NCBI RefSeq assembly: GCF_900637545.1
Contig: NZ_LR134376.1
Location: 887,001 to 951,000, forward strand
Direction: 5' to 3'
DNA: 64,000 bases
Source of the DNA: Aeromonas encheleia
Lineage (GTDB): Bacteria; Pseudomonadota; Gammaproteobacteria; Enterobacterales; Aeromonadaceae
The notes beneath the pieces were generated by a model. It searched no databases and was not told the DNA's origin. It saw only the letters and a program-made list of their open reading frames with translations. The position numbers and the translations under genes were made by a program. Positions within the stretch are counted from its first letter, which is position 1. Every line of letters starts with the position of its first letter. Positions 1 through 9,196 of the stretch are shown here, in pieces.

Positions 1-273
1 CGCGTCGCCATCGCCCGGGCCTTCATGACCCGGCCCAGCCTGCTGCTGGCGGATGAACCGACCGGCAACCTCGACAGCAAGACCGGGGAGACGGTGATCG
101 AGCTGCTGTTTCGTCTCAACCGTGAGCACAACACCACGCTGGTGGTGGTGACCCATGATCATGAACTGGCCCAGCGCTGCCAACGGCAGCTGGTGATGGC
201 GGCGGGACGACTGGCGTCGGATGCGCCGGCACCCGAAGCCGTCCCAGCCTCCCGAGTCAGGGAGCTGTCATGA
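1..273 (+). CDS. ybbA: ABC transporter ATPase, YbbA/LolD-like (5' end outside window)
   Basis: C-terminal part of an ABC ATPase; the frame is open at base 1, so the true start lies upstream. Visible are the end of the signature helix (RVAIARAF), Walker B ([13 protein letters not shown]) and the H-loop (VVVTHD). The D-loop form TGNLD is typical of the LolD/MacB/YbbA family, whose ATPases work with FtsX-type permeases. The stop overlaps the start of the following FtsX-type gene by 4 bases (ATGA), which implies translational coupling. E. coli has the same ybbA-ybbP pair. The transported substrate is not firmly known for this family. Recognition of the pair is solid; the symbol rests on the neighbour. 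Confidence 0.85.
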   Translation, partial: RVAIARAFMTRPSLLLADEPTGNLDSKTGETVIELLFRLNREHNTTLVVVTHDHELAQRCQRQLVMAAGRLASDAPAPEAVPASRVRELS

Positions 274-2711
274 GTCAATGGCGACTGGGATTTAAGCTGC
301 TGCGCCGCGAGGGTTTCAGCGGCGAGCTGCGCTGGTTTGTGCTGGCGCTGGCGCTGAGTGTGGCCTGCGTGCTGAGCGTGGCGCTGGTGGCGGACAGGCT
401 GGATGCCGGGCTCAAGGCCTCGGGCCGTGACTTCATCGGCGCCGATCGGGTGTTGCGCTCCGCGACCCCGGCGCCCGAGGCCTGGCTCGAGCAGGCCCGG
501 CAGTATGGCCTCTCCATCCAGACCACGGTCAGCTTCAACAGCATGCTGTTTCACGGGGATGGGCTGCAACTGGCCTCCATCCGGGCCGTGCCGAGCGACT
601 TCCCCTTCTATGGCAAGCTGGAGCTGATGCCGCAGCGGGCGCCCGCGCCCGGCGAGATCTGGCTCTCCGCCCGGGTGATGCAACTGCTCGGCGCCAGGCT
701 CGGGGATGAGCTGGAGGTCGGTAACACCCGCCTCAAGGTCGCGGGGGAGCTGGGTCAGGAGCCGGATCAGGGCTTCAGCCCCTTCCAGATGGCGCCACGG
801 GCCCTGATCCACAGCGCCGACATCGAGGCGACTGGTGCCCTGCTGCCGGGCAGCCGCCAGCAGTGGCGCTATCTGCTCAAGGGCCCCCGTGAGGGGATCG
901 CCAGCTACGAGCGCTGGCTCAAGCCCAAGCTGGCGGCGGGACAGAAGCTGATCAAGCCGGATGATCAGGGCTCCCAGGTGGGGAAATCCCTGGCCAACGC
1001 CGAGCGCTTCTTCCGCCTGGCCTCCCTGGCGGGGGTGCTGCTGGGGGCCCTGGCCATGGGCATAGCGGTGCGCCACTTCGCCGAGCGGCAGACTAACATG
1101 GTGGCGCTGCTCAAGACGCTGGGGGCCTCCCGTCGCACCCTCTGGCAGCTGATGGGCACGCTCCTGTTCTCGCTGACCCTGATCGGTGCCTTCATTGGCC
1201 TGGTGGCGGGCAGCGGGATGCAGTGGCTGACGCTGCAACTGCTGGGGGATCTGCTGCCCAGCGATCTGCCGCCGCCCTCCTGGCGCCCCTTCGCCCTCGG
1301 CCTGTCGGTGGCCTTCTTCATCACCCTGTTGCTGGCCTTCATCCCCTTCCTGCGGCTGCTCAAGGTGCCGCCGCTGCGGGTGCTGCGCCGTGAGCTGGAG
1401 GCGGGCGTACCCCCCTGGCTGACGGTGCCGGTCGGCCTGCTCGGCCTGTTTGGCCTGGTGTGGGGCTTCACCGCCGACGCCAGGCTGGCGCTGGGGCTCA
1501 TCGGCGGCATGGGGGTGCTGATGGGGTTGCTGGCCGTGCTGGCCTCCGGGCTGCTGCGACTCGGCAGCCGGCTCAAGGGACCTCACGCCCTGCGCCTGGC
1601 CATCAGCCACCTCTCCCGCGAGCGGGGCAGCGGCCTGTTCCAGCTGGCGGGTTTCGCGCTGGCGCTGATGCTGTTCGGGCTGCTGTGGGCGGCGCGGGTC
1701 GACTTGCTGGACGACTTCTCCGCCCGGCTGCCGGCGGATGCCCCCAATCGCTTCCTGGTCAATGTGGCCGATCAGGAGCGGGACGGGATCCTGGCTGACC
1801 TGCGCCAGGCCGGCGCCATCACCTCGGACTTCTATCCCATGGTGCGCGGGCGCCTGACCCGGATCGCCGGCCAGGCGGTGGGTGAGGATGCGGCGCGGGA
1901 GGGGGTGAACCGCGAGCTGAACTTCACCACCACGGCGGCGCTCCCCCCCGACAACCAGCTGACCGCGGGGCAATGGCTCGCCGGCAAGGGGGAGGTCTCC
2001 GTCGACGAGGTGCTGGCGGGCCAGCTCGGCATCGCCCTCGACGACGTGCTCGGCTTCACCATAGAGGGGCGCAGCTTCGAGGCCAGGGTGACCAGCCTGA
2101 GATCCATCAAGTGGGACAACATGAGGCCCAATTTCTACATGATCTTCTCGCCGGATCTGCTGGCACCCTTCTCCCAGACCTGGCTTGGCAGCTATCGCCT
2201 GCCCCCCGAGGGACGCAGCGCCGAGGTGGAGCTGATCCGCCGGCATCCGACCGTCAGCCTCATCGACGTGGAGGACTTGATCGCCCGACTCACCGTGGTC
2301 TCGGATCAGGTGAGCCGGGCGCTGGGGCTGATGCTGGGGCTGGTGACGGTGGCCGCCCTGCTGGTGCTGCTGACCCAGACCCAGGCCAGCATGGCCCATC
2401 GGCGGCGCGAGCTGCTGCTGATGCGCACCCTGGGGGCCGGCAGCGCCCTGCTCGAGAAGATGCTGCGCTGGGAGCTGGTGGCGAGTGGCCTGTTGGCGGG
2501 GTTGTGCGCCGCCATGGTGGTCGAGCTCTGCTCGTTCGGCCTGCAGTGGTGGTGGTTCGATGGCCGCTGGCAGTTCCACTGGGCCATCTGGGCCGGGCTG
2601 CCGCTGCTGGGGGCGCTGCTGGTGACCCTGGCCGGTCAGGGCATGCGCCGCCAGCTGCTGGCGGGAACCCTGAGCGATCGGCTGCGAGGGCTGGGGCAGG
2701 GGCTGCTGTAG
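270..2711 (+). CDS. ybbP: FtsX-family ABC permease, YbbP-like
   Basis: 813-residue inner-membrane permease. Transmembrane segments occur near residues 20-40, 245-270, 295-325, 345-370, 385-430, 455-480 and, at the C-terminus, 690-715 and 740-790, with large periplasmic loops between them. This duplicated FtsX/MacB_PCD layout matches YbbP (about 800 residues in E. coli). Motifs such as [18 protein letters not shown] and [18 protein letters not shown] are the paired coupling-helix regions of FtsX domains. The start ATG overlaps the ATPase stop. The pair probably forms an ABC system acting on lipids or lipoproteins, or as a mechanotransmitter; that role is inferred from the family. Confidence 0.88.
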   Translation: MSQWRLGFKLLRREGFSGELRWFVLALALSVACVLSVALVADRLDAGLKASGRDFIGADRVLRSATPAPEAWLEQARQYGLSIQTTVSFNSMLFHGDGLQLASIRAVPSDFPFYGKLELMPQRAPAPGEIWLSARVMQLLGARLGDELEVGNTRLKVAGELGQEPDQGFSPFQMAPRALIHSADIEATGALLPGSRQQWRYLLKGPREGIASYERWLKPKLAAGQKLIKPDDQGSQVGKSLANAERFFRLASLAGVLLGALAMGIAVRHFAERQTNMVALLKTLGASRRTLWQLMGTLLFSLTLIGAFIGLVAGSGMQWLTLQLLGDLLPSDLPPPSWRPFALGLSVAFFITLLLAFIPFLRLLKVPPLRVLRRELEAGVPPWLTVPVGLLGLFGLVWGFTADARLALGLIGGMGVLMGLLAVLASGLLRLGSRLKGPHALRLAISHLSRERGSGLFQLAGFALALMLFGLLWAARVDLLDDFSARLPADAPNRFLVNVADQERDGILADLRQAGAITSDFYPMVRGRLTRIAGQAVGEDAAREGVNRELNFTTTAALPPDNQLTAGQWLAGKGEVSVDEVLAGQLGIALDDVLGFTIEGRSFEARVTSLRSIKWDNMRPNFYMIFSPDLLAPFSQTWLGSYRLPPEGRSAEVELIRRHPTVSLIDVEDLIARLTVVSDQVSRALGLMLGLVTVAALLVLLTQTQASMAHRRRELLLMRTLGAGSALLEKMLRWELVASGLLAGLCAAMVVELCSFGLQWWWFDGRWQFHWAIWAGLPLLGALLVTLAGQGMRRQLLAGTLSDRLRGLGQGLL

Positions 2712-2713
2712 AT

Positions 2714-2799
2714 TCGATTAGCCACGAAGTGGCGTAATCGGACTAACGGGGATGCTGATGCTTGGTTGCCTGCTACGCGAGCGTCCGATGACTAATCGA
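2714..2799. repeat. Nested inverted repeat, REP-like intergenic element
   Basis: TCGATTAG (2714-2721) pairs with CTAATCGA (2792-2799), and ATCGGAC (2737-2743) pairs with GTCCGAT (2783-2789). A small CCAC-gaa-GTGG hairpin lies between (2722-2732). A second pairing, CGATTA with TAATCG at 2715-2740, is also possible. The element lies directly after the ybbP stop and before the terminator. It looks like a REP-type or structured element; copy number cannot be judged from this window. Confidence 0.55.
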
Positions 2800-2818
2800 C
2801 CCTGCACCCTTCTCTCAA

Positions 2819-2851
2819 ACAGCGCCCGGCCTTAGCCGGGCGCTGTTTTTT
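2819..2851 (+). terminator. Rho-independent terminator after ybbAP
   Basis: Perfect 10-bp stem AGCGCCCGGC / GCCGGGCGCT (2821-2830, 2835-2844) with a ctta loop, followed by a T run on the plus strand. It lies between convergent genes; the minus-strand T run is weak. Confidence 0.85.
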
Positions 2852-2858
2852 GTGGGTC

Positions 2859-3764
2859 TCAGCGGGGGGCGTGCAGCAGGTTGTCGAGGGCCTGGGGCAG
2901 CTCGGGATAGGTAAAGTGGAACCCCGCCTGCTGCAACCGGGTGGGCAGTACGTGCTGACCGGTGAGCAGCAGGTCGGCCGCCTCGCCCAGCAGCAGGCGC
3001 AGTGCCCCGGCCGGTACGCACAGCAGGTGGGGGCGGTGCAGGCTGCGGGCCAGGCTCTGGCTGAAGGTCCGGTTGTCGACCGGCTGGGGGGCGGTGCCGT
3101 TGAAGATGCCGTCGCACTCGTCGTGTTCCAGCAGGAACAGCATGGCGCGCACCAGATCCTGAATATGGATCCAGCTCATCACCTGCCGGCCTGAGCCCAT
3201 GGGGCCACCCAGCCCGAAGCGATAGGGGGGCAACAGCTTGGGCAGGGCGCCGCCATCTTGGCCGAGCACCAGGCCAATGCGCACTATGCAGACCCGGGTG
3301 CGGGGGCCGCGGGCCTGTTGGGCCAGGCTCTCCCACTGCTGGCAGAGTCGATGGGTAAACTCGTCATGGGGCTGGCGGCACTGCTCGTCCAGCGGCTCAT
3401 CGCCCTGGCGGCCATACCAGCCGATGGCGGAGGCATTCAGCAGCAACCTGGGGGGCGTGCTGGAGAGCTTGATGAGATCCACCAGCTGCTCGGTCAGCAG
3501 CCAGCGGCTGTTGCACAGCAGCTGTTTGCGCTGCTCGCTCCAGCGGCCACTGGCGATGGGTTCCCCGGCCAGGTTGATGACGATGTCCACGTCGTTGAGA
3601 TCGTCCAGCCGATCCAGGTTGTCGAGCAGCTTGATGTCGTGGCCGAGCAGATCGTAGGCCCGGCTACCCTGGCGGGTCAGTACCACCACCTCGTGCTGCA
3701 CCTTGAGATGGGCCACCAGGCGGCGACCGATAAAGCCTGTCCCCCCCGTGATCAGTATCTTCAT
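2859..3764 (-). CDS. yfcH: TIGR01777 / YfcH-family NAD(P)-binding oxidoreductase
   Basis: 301 residues, a short-chain-dehydrogenase-like epimerase family protein of unknown substrate. It starts with the Rossmann motif KILITGGTGFIGRRL and has the family sequence NASAIGWYG and the typical C-terminal DUF1731 tail (FHFTYPELPQALDNLL). The frame is open 19 codons further upstream, but ATG at 3764 has a good ribosome binding site (AGGGAGG, 8 bases upstream) and gives the family length (about 297-300 residues). It stands alone, convergent with ybbP, and is probably cytosolic. Function beyond nucleotide-dependent oxidoreductase is not known. Confidence 0.85.
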   Translation of the reverse strand: MKILITGGTGFIGRRLVAHLKVQHEVVVLTRQGSRAYDLLGHDIKLLDNLDRLDDLNDVDIVINLAGEPIASGRWSEQRKQLLCNSRWLLTEQLVDLIKLSSTPPRLLLNASAIGWYGRQGDEPLDEQCRQPHDEFTHRLCQQWESLAQQARGPRTRVCIVRIGLVLGQDGGALPKLLPPYRFGLGGPMGSGRQVMSWIHIQDLVRAMLFLLEHDECDGIFNGTAPQPVDNRTFSQSLARSLHRPHLLCVPAGALRLLLGEAADLLLTGQHVLPTRLQQAGFHFTYPELPQALDNLLHAPR

Positions 3765-3990
3765 GTCCTGCCTCCCTGATGCTGTTGGCTCTACTCTAGA
3801 GGGCGGGGTCCGGATGAACAAGCAACTGTTTTTGCGAGTATTATAATTTTTTGTGCGCCGGCGCCTGGATTGGCCTGCGAAGATTGGGGGAGACTGTGGC
3901 GACCCGGCGTGCGGGAATAAGATGTGGGGATGAGGCTTGTTTCATGGCCAGCCGGGGCCACATGGGCCACTCATCTCGCGCCCTCGTGAC

Positions 3991-4018
3991 TTGCCAAGTC
4001 GCTGACAAGGCGTAGACT
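3991..4018 (+). promoter_or_regulatory. Candidate sigma70 promoter of the CSS/EAL gene
   Basis: TTGCCA (3991-3996), 16-base spacer, TAGACT (4013-4018). It leaves a leader of about 30 bases before ATG 4054. Sequence match only. Confidence 0.4.
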
Positions 4019-4053
4019 TGTCTGCTTTTTCGCCTTTGCCATTGTGGGGAATC

Positions 4054-5586
4054 ATGCCATTTCGTCGTCTGAGGGTGCGTCAATTCTATGTCCGGCTATC
4101 CTGTGCCCTGCTGGCCGCTCTGTTGCCCGTGGTGCTGGGACTGGCCATCGTTGCTTGGCAGACGGTGGACGGGGTGAAGCAGGATGCGGTGGAGCGTTTG
4201 GTGCATGCCCAGCGCATGTTTGACCGCACGCTGGACAACGCCCAGCTGGCCGCCTCGGCGGTCATGGGCAACGTGGGCAAGCCCTGCCTCGAGGTAGTGC
4301 AGGGCCTGCGGGATCAGGTGGCGACAGTGCCGGATGTGCGCAGCGTCAACCTGACCGAGGGGGAGACCATCTACTGCACCTCCCTCTATGGCCCGGTCAA
4401 GGGCCGGATCTATCTCGAGGACTATGTCCAGGGCAAGCTCGATCTCATGCGGGGCAATCCGGTCACGCCGGATCGGCCGCTCATCGTCTACCGACAGGAG
4501 GTGGGGGAGTACGGCATCCTGGTCGGGGTCGATGGCTATTACCTGCTCAACATCCTCGACATGCTGAGCCGCACCTCTCCCCTTGGGCTGGTGGTGGGCC
4601 CGCAGATGCTGCTGCGCGACAGCAAGCTCACCAATCAACTGTTCCCCTCAGATGCGCCTGGCTACCTGGAGCAGGCCTCGGAAAAGTACCCGTTCAAGGT
4701 GGCGACCACCCTCTCGGTGGACGAATACGGCGCCCATATCTGGGACTACTCCAAGATCAGTCTCATCGTCTATCCCCTGCTGAGCCTGCTGTTCGGGGTG
4801 GGGGTGTTCTGGCTGATGGGGCGCTCGACCTCACCGACGCAGGAGCTGAAACGGGCGCTGGATCAGGGGGAGTTCTTGCCGCACCTGCAACCCGTGGTGA
4901 CGGGTGACGACGCGCACTGGAGCGGCTGCGAGGTGCTGATGCGCTGGCAGCATCCCCGCCAGGGCATGATCTCGCCGGATCGCTTCATCCCCATGGCGGA
5001 GGCCTCCGGCCTCATCATCCCCATGACCAGTGCGCTGATGCGCCAGGTGCGCGAGCACTTCGCACCCAGGGTGCATGAGCTGCCGGCCGGATTTCACTTC
5101 GCGTTCAACGTCTGTGCCCGTCACTGCCACGATCTCAGCCTGGTGGACGATTGCCGCGCCTTCATCAAGACGTTCGAGGCCAATCCCATCAAGCTGGTGC
5201 TGGAGCTGACCGAGCGGGAGCTGATAGTGGCGGATGAGGTGAGCGACCGGCTGTTTGCCGAGCTGCACGATCTTGGCGTCTTCATCGCCATCGACGACTT
5301 CGGCACCGGCCACTCCAGCCTGGCCTATCTGCAGACCTTCCAGGTTGATTTCCTCAAGATCGATCAGAGCTTCGTCGGCATGATAGGGTCCGATGCGCTG
5401 TCCAGCCACATCGTCGAGAACGTCATCGATCTGGCGACCCGGCTCGGCCTGCAACTGGTGGCGGAAGGGGTGGAGAACGAGGTGCAGGACGCCTACCTGA
5501 GGGCGCGGGACGTGACTTTCCTGCAGGGCTACTTCTACGGCAGGCCCATGCCGATGGCGGAATTCAGCAGGCGGCTGAGCCGCTGA
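4054..5586 (+). CDS. CSS-motif-type sensor with EAL domain, probable c-di-GMP phosphodiesterase
   Basis: 510 residues. TM1 near residues 15-37, a periplasmic CSS-like domain (about 38-235) and TM2 near 243-262 precede a C-terminal EAL domain (about 275-505). The periplasmic domain has the two cysteines expected for redox sensing, in GKPCLEV and IYCTSLYG; the second reads CTS rather than CSS. The EAL motif is EVL. The catalytic residues look intact: ELTERE, IDDFGTGHSS, DFLKIDQSF and LVAEGVE. It should hydrolyse c-di-GMP in the cytoplasm in response to a periplasmic, possibly disulfide, signal; that is known for CSS-EAL proteins and inferred here. ATG 4054 was preferred over an upstream ATG because it follows GTGGGGA. 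Confidence 0.88.
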   Translation: MPFRRLRVRQFYVRLSCALLAALLPVVLGLAIVAWQTVDGVKQDAVERLVHAQRMFDRTLDNAQLAASAVMGNVGKPCLEVVQGLRDQVATVPDVRSVNLTEGETIYCTSLYGPVKGRIYLEDYVQGKLDLMRGNPVTPDRPLIVYRQEVGEYGILVGVDGYYLLNILDMLSRTSPLGLVVGPQMLLRDSKLTNQLFPSDAPGYLEQASEKYPFKVATTLSVDEYGAHIWDYSKISLIVYPLLSLLFGVGVFWLMGRSTSPTQELKRALDQGEFLPHLQPVVTGDDAHWSGCEVLMRWQHPRQGMISPDRFIPMAEASGLIIPMTSALMRQVREHFAPRVHELPAGFHFAFNVCARHCHDLSLVDDCRAFIKTFEANPIKLVLELTERELIVADEVSDRLFAELHDLGVFIAIDDFGTGHSSLAYLQTFQVDFLKIDQSFVGMIGSDALSSHIVENVIDLATRLGLQLVAEGVENEVQDAYLRARDVTFLQGYFYGRPMPMAEFSRRLSR

Positions 5587-5602
5587 GGCCGGCAGGCGGC
5601 CA

Positions 5603-5639
5603 TAAAAAAAACCAGCGACCTCGGTCGCTGGTTTTTTTT
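5603..5639. terminator. Bidirectional terminator
   Basis: Perfect 10-bp stem ACCAGCGACC / GGTCGCTGGT flanked by an A run on the left and a T run on the right. It serves the convergent EAL and aminotransferase genes. Confidence 0.92.
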
Positions 5640-5653
5640 CATCTGGCGGGGGC

Positions 5654-6835
5654 TCAGAGCATGCGGGCCAGGGCGCGGGCCAGCCGCTTGACCCCTTCCT
5701 CGGTAGTGGCCTCGTCCACGCAGGAGAAGCTCAGGCGCAGGGTGTTCTTGATCTCTGGGCGCACATAGAAGGGGGCGCCGGGCACGAAGGCAACCTTCTC
5801 CTTGATCGCCTCGTCGAACAGCTCCATGGCGGAGATGCTGGCGGGCAGGGTCAGCCAGAGGAACATGCCCCCTTCCGGCCGGGTGTAGCTGACGCCGGGC
5901 GGGCAGTGGCGAGCCAGGGCGGCTTCCATGGCGGCGCGCTGGCGACCATAGACTTCCTTGATCTTCTCCAGGTGGGCATCCAGCGAGTTGTCGGTCAGGA
6001 AGCGGTGCAGCACCTGCTGGCTGAAGGCGTTGCTGTGCAGGTCCGTGGCCTGCTTGGCGATGGTGACCTTCTTGCGCAGCCAGTCCGGCACCAGCATCCA
6101 GCCCAGACGAAACGCGGGCACCACCGTTTTCGAGAAGGAGCCGAGCAGCACGGTATTGTTCGGCGCCAGCTTGGCGATGGGGGGCAGGTGCTCCCCCTCG
6201 AAGCGCAGCTCGCCGTAGGGATCATCTTCCACCATCAGCAGCTCGTGGCGTACCAGCCGCTCGGCCAGCGCCTCGCGATTGGCGCGGCTGTAAGAGACAC
6301 CGCTCGGGTTCTGGAAATTCGGCACGCCGTACAGCAGCTTGGCGTCGGAGCCTCGCTCCAGCAGCGCATCCAGCGCGGCCAGATCCAGCCCCTCTTCCCC
6401 CAGGGTGATGGGGCGGAAGTTCGGTTGATAGACGGAGAACGCCTGGATGGCACCCAGGTAGCCGGGTTCCTCGATGATGAGATCCTGTCCCTCGTTGACC
6501 AGCACCTTGCCCAGCAGATCCAGCGCCTGCTGGGAGCCGCTGGTGATCAGTATGTTGTCCGGGTCCACTGTCATGCCGTGGCGCGTCAGGTAACGATCGG
6601 CGATGTACTGGCGCAGCGGGGCGAAGCCTTCGGTGGCGGCATATTGCAGCGCGGCGGCGCCCTGTTCGCGCAGCACGTCCTGGCAGGCCTGGTCGATGGC
6701 CTTGACCGGGAACAGGTTCGGGTTGGGCAGGCCGCCGGCGAAGGAGATGATCTCCGGATTGGCGGCGACTTTCAGGATTTCGCGGATAAAGGAAGGTTCG
6801 ACCTTCTCGAAGCGCTGGGCAAAAAACGGCTGCAT
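5654..6835 (-). CDS. PLP-dependent aminotransferase, 2-aminoadipate/LysN-like
   Basis: 393 residues, fold-type I aminotransferase. Visible motifs: SFAGGLPNPNLFP near the N-terminus, TSGSQQALDLLGKVL, the cofactor-binding EDDPYGELRF, the PLP lysine in GSFSKTVVPAFRLGWM (about residue 230) and the substrate-binding arginine in NTLRLSFSCVD. The family (LysN, or the MocR-associated aminotransferase group) transfers amino groups from 2-aminoadipate or from aromatic or branched amino acids to 2-oxoglutarate. The exact substrate cannot be read from the sequence. Monocistronic: a terminator lies on each side. Start ATG 6835 is preceded by an AGAGAGAAC stretch. Confidence 0.85.
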   Translation of the reverse strand: MQPFFAQRFEKVEPSFIREILKVAANPEIISFAGGLPNPNLFPVKAIDQACQDVLREQGAAALQYAATEGFAPLRQYIADRYLTRHGMTVDPDNILITSGSQQALDLLGKVLVNEGQDLIIEEPGYLGAIQAFSVYQPNFRPITLGEEGLDLAALDALLERGSDAKLLYGVPNFQNPSGVSYSRANREALAERLVRHELLMVEDDPYGELRFEGEHLPPIAKLAPNNTVLLGSFSKTVVPAFRLGWMLVPDWLRKKVTIAKQATDLHSNAFSQQVLHRFLTDNSLDAHLEKIKEVYGRQRAAMEAALARHCPPGVSYTRPEGGMFLWLTLPASISAMELFDEAIKEKVAFVPGAPFYVRPEIKNTLRLSFSCVDEATTEEGVKRLARALARML

Positions 6836-6936
6836 AGGGTTCTCTCTGACTGGGTGGCGGTCGCTCCATTCAACCGCCAGGTTATCCGTTTGTATCAGAT
6901 TTCAGAAATGAGGCAATGGCTGTCACAAAAATCCAT

Positions 6937-6963
6937 AAAAAAGGGCAGGTTTGACACCTGCCC
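6937..6963 (-). terminator. Terminator of the M28 peptidase gene
   Basis: Stem GGGCAGGT / ACCTGCCC (6943-6950, 6956-6963); read on the minus strand it is followed by six T. Confidence 0.85.
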
Positions 6964-7037
6964 GAATTTTATCGTCTCCGAGCGGGGGCGGGGCGTAAAA
7001 ACCCCTGACCCGTTCGTGCTCGGCCGTCAGCGCCGAC

Positions 7038-8105
7038 TCAGAGTCCGGGTTCCTTCAGGAAGCGGATCATCAGATCCGTGTTGGCGCCAAGCTGCTGCTG
7101 GACCCGGCCCGGGAACAGCTCGGCCATCTTGTCGAGACGGTCGTACTGGGTGTGCCAGATCTTGCCCCACTGGGTCTCGCTGTCCCGATCGCAGGCGCTC
7201 TTGCTGGCGTCATCGTAACAGTCCCACAGCGCCGGGTTGGTGCTCTGGGAGTAGCCGTCATAGCCGTCCGCCCCGTTGATGGTGAAGTTGGTCGCCTCCA
7301 CGTAGGCGATGGGCACCCCCAGGCAGGCGAAGGGGGCGTGATCCGACCAACTGCCGGTCTCCCCTTCCGGGTAGCCGGCGTAGCTGGGATGGATGGCGAA
7401 CGGGGTGGCACCCTGCTGGGAGATGGCCAGCAGGCGATCCCGCACCTTGGGATCGAAGCTGTAGCGGCTCGGCTCGGCGCAGTTGTACTCGCTCACGTCG
7501 GAGTGGGCGGAGTGAACGTAGACGATGTCGCCGCCGGCGATGGTGTCGTAGTTCACCATGGCCAGCAGCTGGGTGACGGCGGCGCCGTCCAGGCCGGCGG
7601 CATAAGCCTTGGAGCCGTTGAGGCCGTTCTCTTCCGCGCCGAAGAAGGCGAAGCGCACCGTGTAGGGCAGGGTCTGGCCCTTGAGCGCCTCGGCGACCGC
7701 CAAGAGGGCGGCGACCCCGGCGCCGTTGTCGGTGGCCCCCTCAGAGCCCTTCTTGTCCCCGGTGCTGTCGTAGTGGGCGCCGATGAGGATCACCCTGTCG
7801 CTCTGCCCCTTGAGCTCGGCGATGAGGTTCTGGGAGTGCTTGCTGGCGCCGCCCTTGGTGTAGGTAAACGGCTGGTTCTGCACCTCGTAGCCCCAGCCGG
7901 TCAGATGATCCTGGATCCAGGCGGCGGCGCGGGTCTCGGCCTCGGTGCCTGTGGGTCTGGCCCCTATCCCTTCGGCGCCCGAGCTCAGCTGCACCAGATA
8001 CTCGTAGGCCTGGTCGGCGGGGGCGGGGGCTTGTGAATCATTGTCCGAGGGGTTGCACCCGGCCAGCAGGGTTGCGATGGCGAGGCACAATACTGTTTTT
8101 TTCAT
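7038..8105 (-). CDS. M28-family zinc aminopeptidase, lipoprotein
   Basis: 355 residues with a lipoprotein signal (ATLLAGCNPSD, lipobox LAGC at residues 14-17), so probably anchored in the outer membrane or periplasm. All five dinuclear zinc ligands of family M28 are visible: His in LIGAHYDSTGD, bridging Asp in GATDNGAGV, catalytic Glu in GAEENGLNGS, Asp in VNYDTIAGGD and His in SWSDHAPFACLGVP. It should remove N-terminal amino acids from peptides, like the Vibrio and Streptomyces M28 aminopeptidases. The start has an AAAGGA site 7 bases upstream. Monocistronic. The extracytoplasmic peptidase role fits the other scavenging enzymes in this window. Confidence 0.9.
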   Translation of the reverse strand: MKKTVLCLAIATLLAGCNPSDNDSQAPAPADQAYEYLVQLSSGAEGIGARPTGTEAETRAAAWIQDHLTGWGYEVQNQPFTYTKGGASKHSQNLIAELKGQSDRVILIGAHYDSTGDKKGSEGATDNGAGVAALLAVAEALKGQTLPYTVRFAFFGAEENGLNGSKAYAAGLDGAAVTQLLAMVNYDTIAGGDIVYVHSAHSDVSEYNCAEPSRYSFDPKVRDRLLAISQQGATPFAIHPSYAGYPEGETGSWSDHAPFACLGVPIAYVEATNFTINGADGYDGYSQSTNPALWDCYDDASKSACDRDSETQWGKIWHTQYDRLDKMAELFPGRVQQQLGANTDLMIRFLKEPGL

Positions 8106-8451
8106 ACTGCAATCCTTTGTTGTGTATGGCTTTATTATCGCGTGTCAGGATGCACCTGACGCCCGGCAGATTCTGTGAAGGGGGTGGCATTTGTCAACCG
8201 AACTGGCTGAATTGGCAAGAGACGGGGGATTTGTTGCGCTAAACACTTGCGCCTTGGGCCTATCTTGGGATAATTCGCTCCCCTGTTTTCGTCGACTGAT
8301 GAAATAACGAGCCACTCAAGGTCGACCCTCAGCCGGACTGACCGAGATGTGTTGCCCGGATTGATGAAATAACGAGACTATTCATTCGAGTCGTCCCCAG
8401 CCGGATTGACCTGAGATGTATGACCCGGATTGATGAAATAACGAGACAATT
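8106..8451. other. Intergenic region between divergent M28 peptidase and trmB
   Basis: About 345 bases without a credible gene. It holds a GTCAGG-atgca-CCTGAC inverted repeat in the 5' region of the peptidase gene, a candidate trmB promoter and the tandem repeats described separately. Confidence 0.6.
8247..8274 (+). promoter_or_regulatory. Candidate sigma70 promoter of trmB
   Basis: TTGCGC (8247-8252), 16-base spacer, GATAAT (8269-8274). The predicted leader of about 170 bases would contain both complete tandem repeat units. Confidence 0.5.
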
Positions 8452-8454
8452 ATG
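8297..8454 (+). repeat. Tandem imperfect 65-69-bp repeats ending at the trmB start codon
   Basis: The core TGATGAAATAACGAG occurs three times (from 8297, 8362 and 8431). The two complete units (8297-8361 and 8362-8430) also share CAGCCGGA(C/T)TGACC and GAGATGTRTKRCCCGGAT-like ends. The third core is truncated by the trmB ATG, so the sequence just upstream of the start codon is present in triplicate. Confidence 0.85.
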
Positions 8455-9165
8455 CCTGTGACCCAAGATGTATTTAACGAAGACGGCAAGTTCATGCGCA
8501 AGATCCGCAGCTTCGTCCGTCGCGAAGGCCGCCTGACCAAAGGGCAGGAGAAGGCCCTGGAAGAGCTCTGGCCGGTCATGGGTATCGATTTTGCACCGGC
8601 CCCGCTCGACATGGTGGCGCTGTTTGGGCGCGACGCGCCCGTGGTGCTGGAAATCGGTTTCGGCATGGGCGCCTCCCTGGTGGAGATGGCCAAGAATGCC
8701 CCCGAGAAGAACTTCATCGGCATCGAGGTGCACTCCCCGGGCGTGGGCGCCTGCCTCGGCACCGCCCAGGAGGCGGGGGTCAGCAACCTGCGTGTCATCT
8801 GCCACGACGCAGTCGAGGTGTTTGAGCACATGATCCCGGACGGCTCGCTCTCCTGCCTGCAGCTGTTCTTCCCGGATCCCTGGCACAAGAGCCGTCATCA
8901 CAAGCGTCGCATCGTGCAGCCGGCGTTCGCCCAGGACATTCGCCAGAAGCTGGCCATCGGTGGCGTGTTCCACATGGCCACCGACTGGGAGAACTATGCC
9001 GAACACATGCTGGAGGTGATGAGTGCCGCCGAAGGCTATGAGAACACCGCCCCTAGCGGCAACTGGGTGCCGCGTCCCGACTGGCGCCCGCTGACCAAAT
9101 TCGAACAACGTGGCCATCGTCTTGGGCACGGGGTTTGGGATCTGATTTTCAAACGAGTTAACTAA
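8452..9165 (+). CDS. trmB: tRNA (guanine-N7)-methyltransferase TrmB
   Basis: 237 residues, full length for TrmB. It makes m7G46 in the variable loop of tRNAs using S-adenosylmethionine. The SAM-binding motif [17 protein letters not shown] is at about residues 64-80, and the family signatures [13 protein letters not shown] and [18 protein letters not shown] are present. The start ATG 8452 has only a weak ribosome binding site (ACGAG), which is the 3' end of the repeated leader element. yggL follows 31 bases downstream, as in E. coli, so the two are probably co-transcribed. Confidence 0.95.
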   Translation: MPVTQDVFNEDGKFMRKIRSFVRREGRLTKGQEKALEELWPVMGIDFAPAPLDMVALFGRDAPVVLEIGFGMGASLVEMAKNAPEKNFIGIEVHSPGVGACLGTAQEAGVSNLRVICHDAVEVFEHMIPDGSLSCLQLFFPDPWHKSRHHKRRIVQPAFAQDIRQKLAIGGVFHMATDWENYAEHMLEVMSAAEGYENTAPSGNWVPRPDWRPLTKFEQRGHRLGHGVWDLIFKRVN

Positions 9166-9196
9166 GTTAACGTGTCAACAAACCTAAGGAGCTAGC

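Noticed and set aside
159..2579. 806-codon minus-strand frame antisense to the YbbP-like permease
   Set aside because: Gln/His/Arg-rich shadow composition typical of antisense GC-rich frames; no start signals; the plus-strand gene has clear FtsX features.
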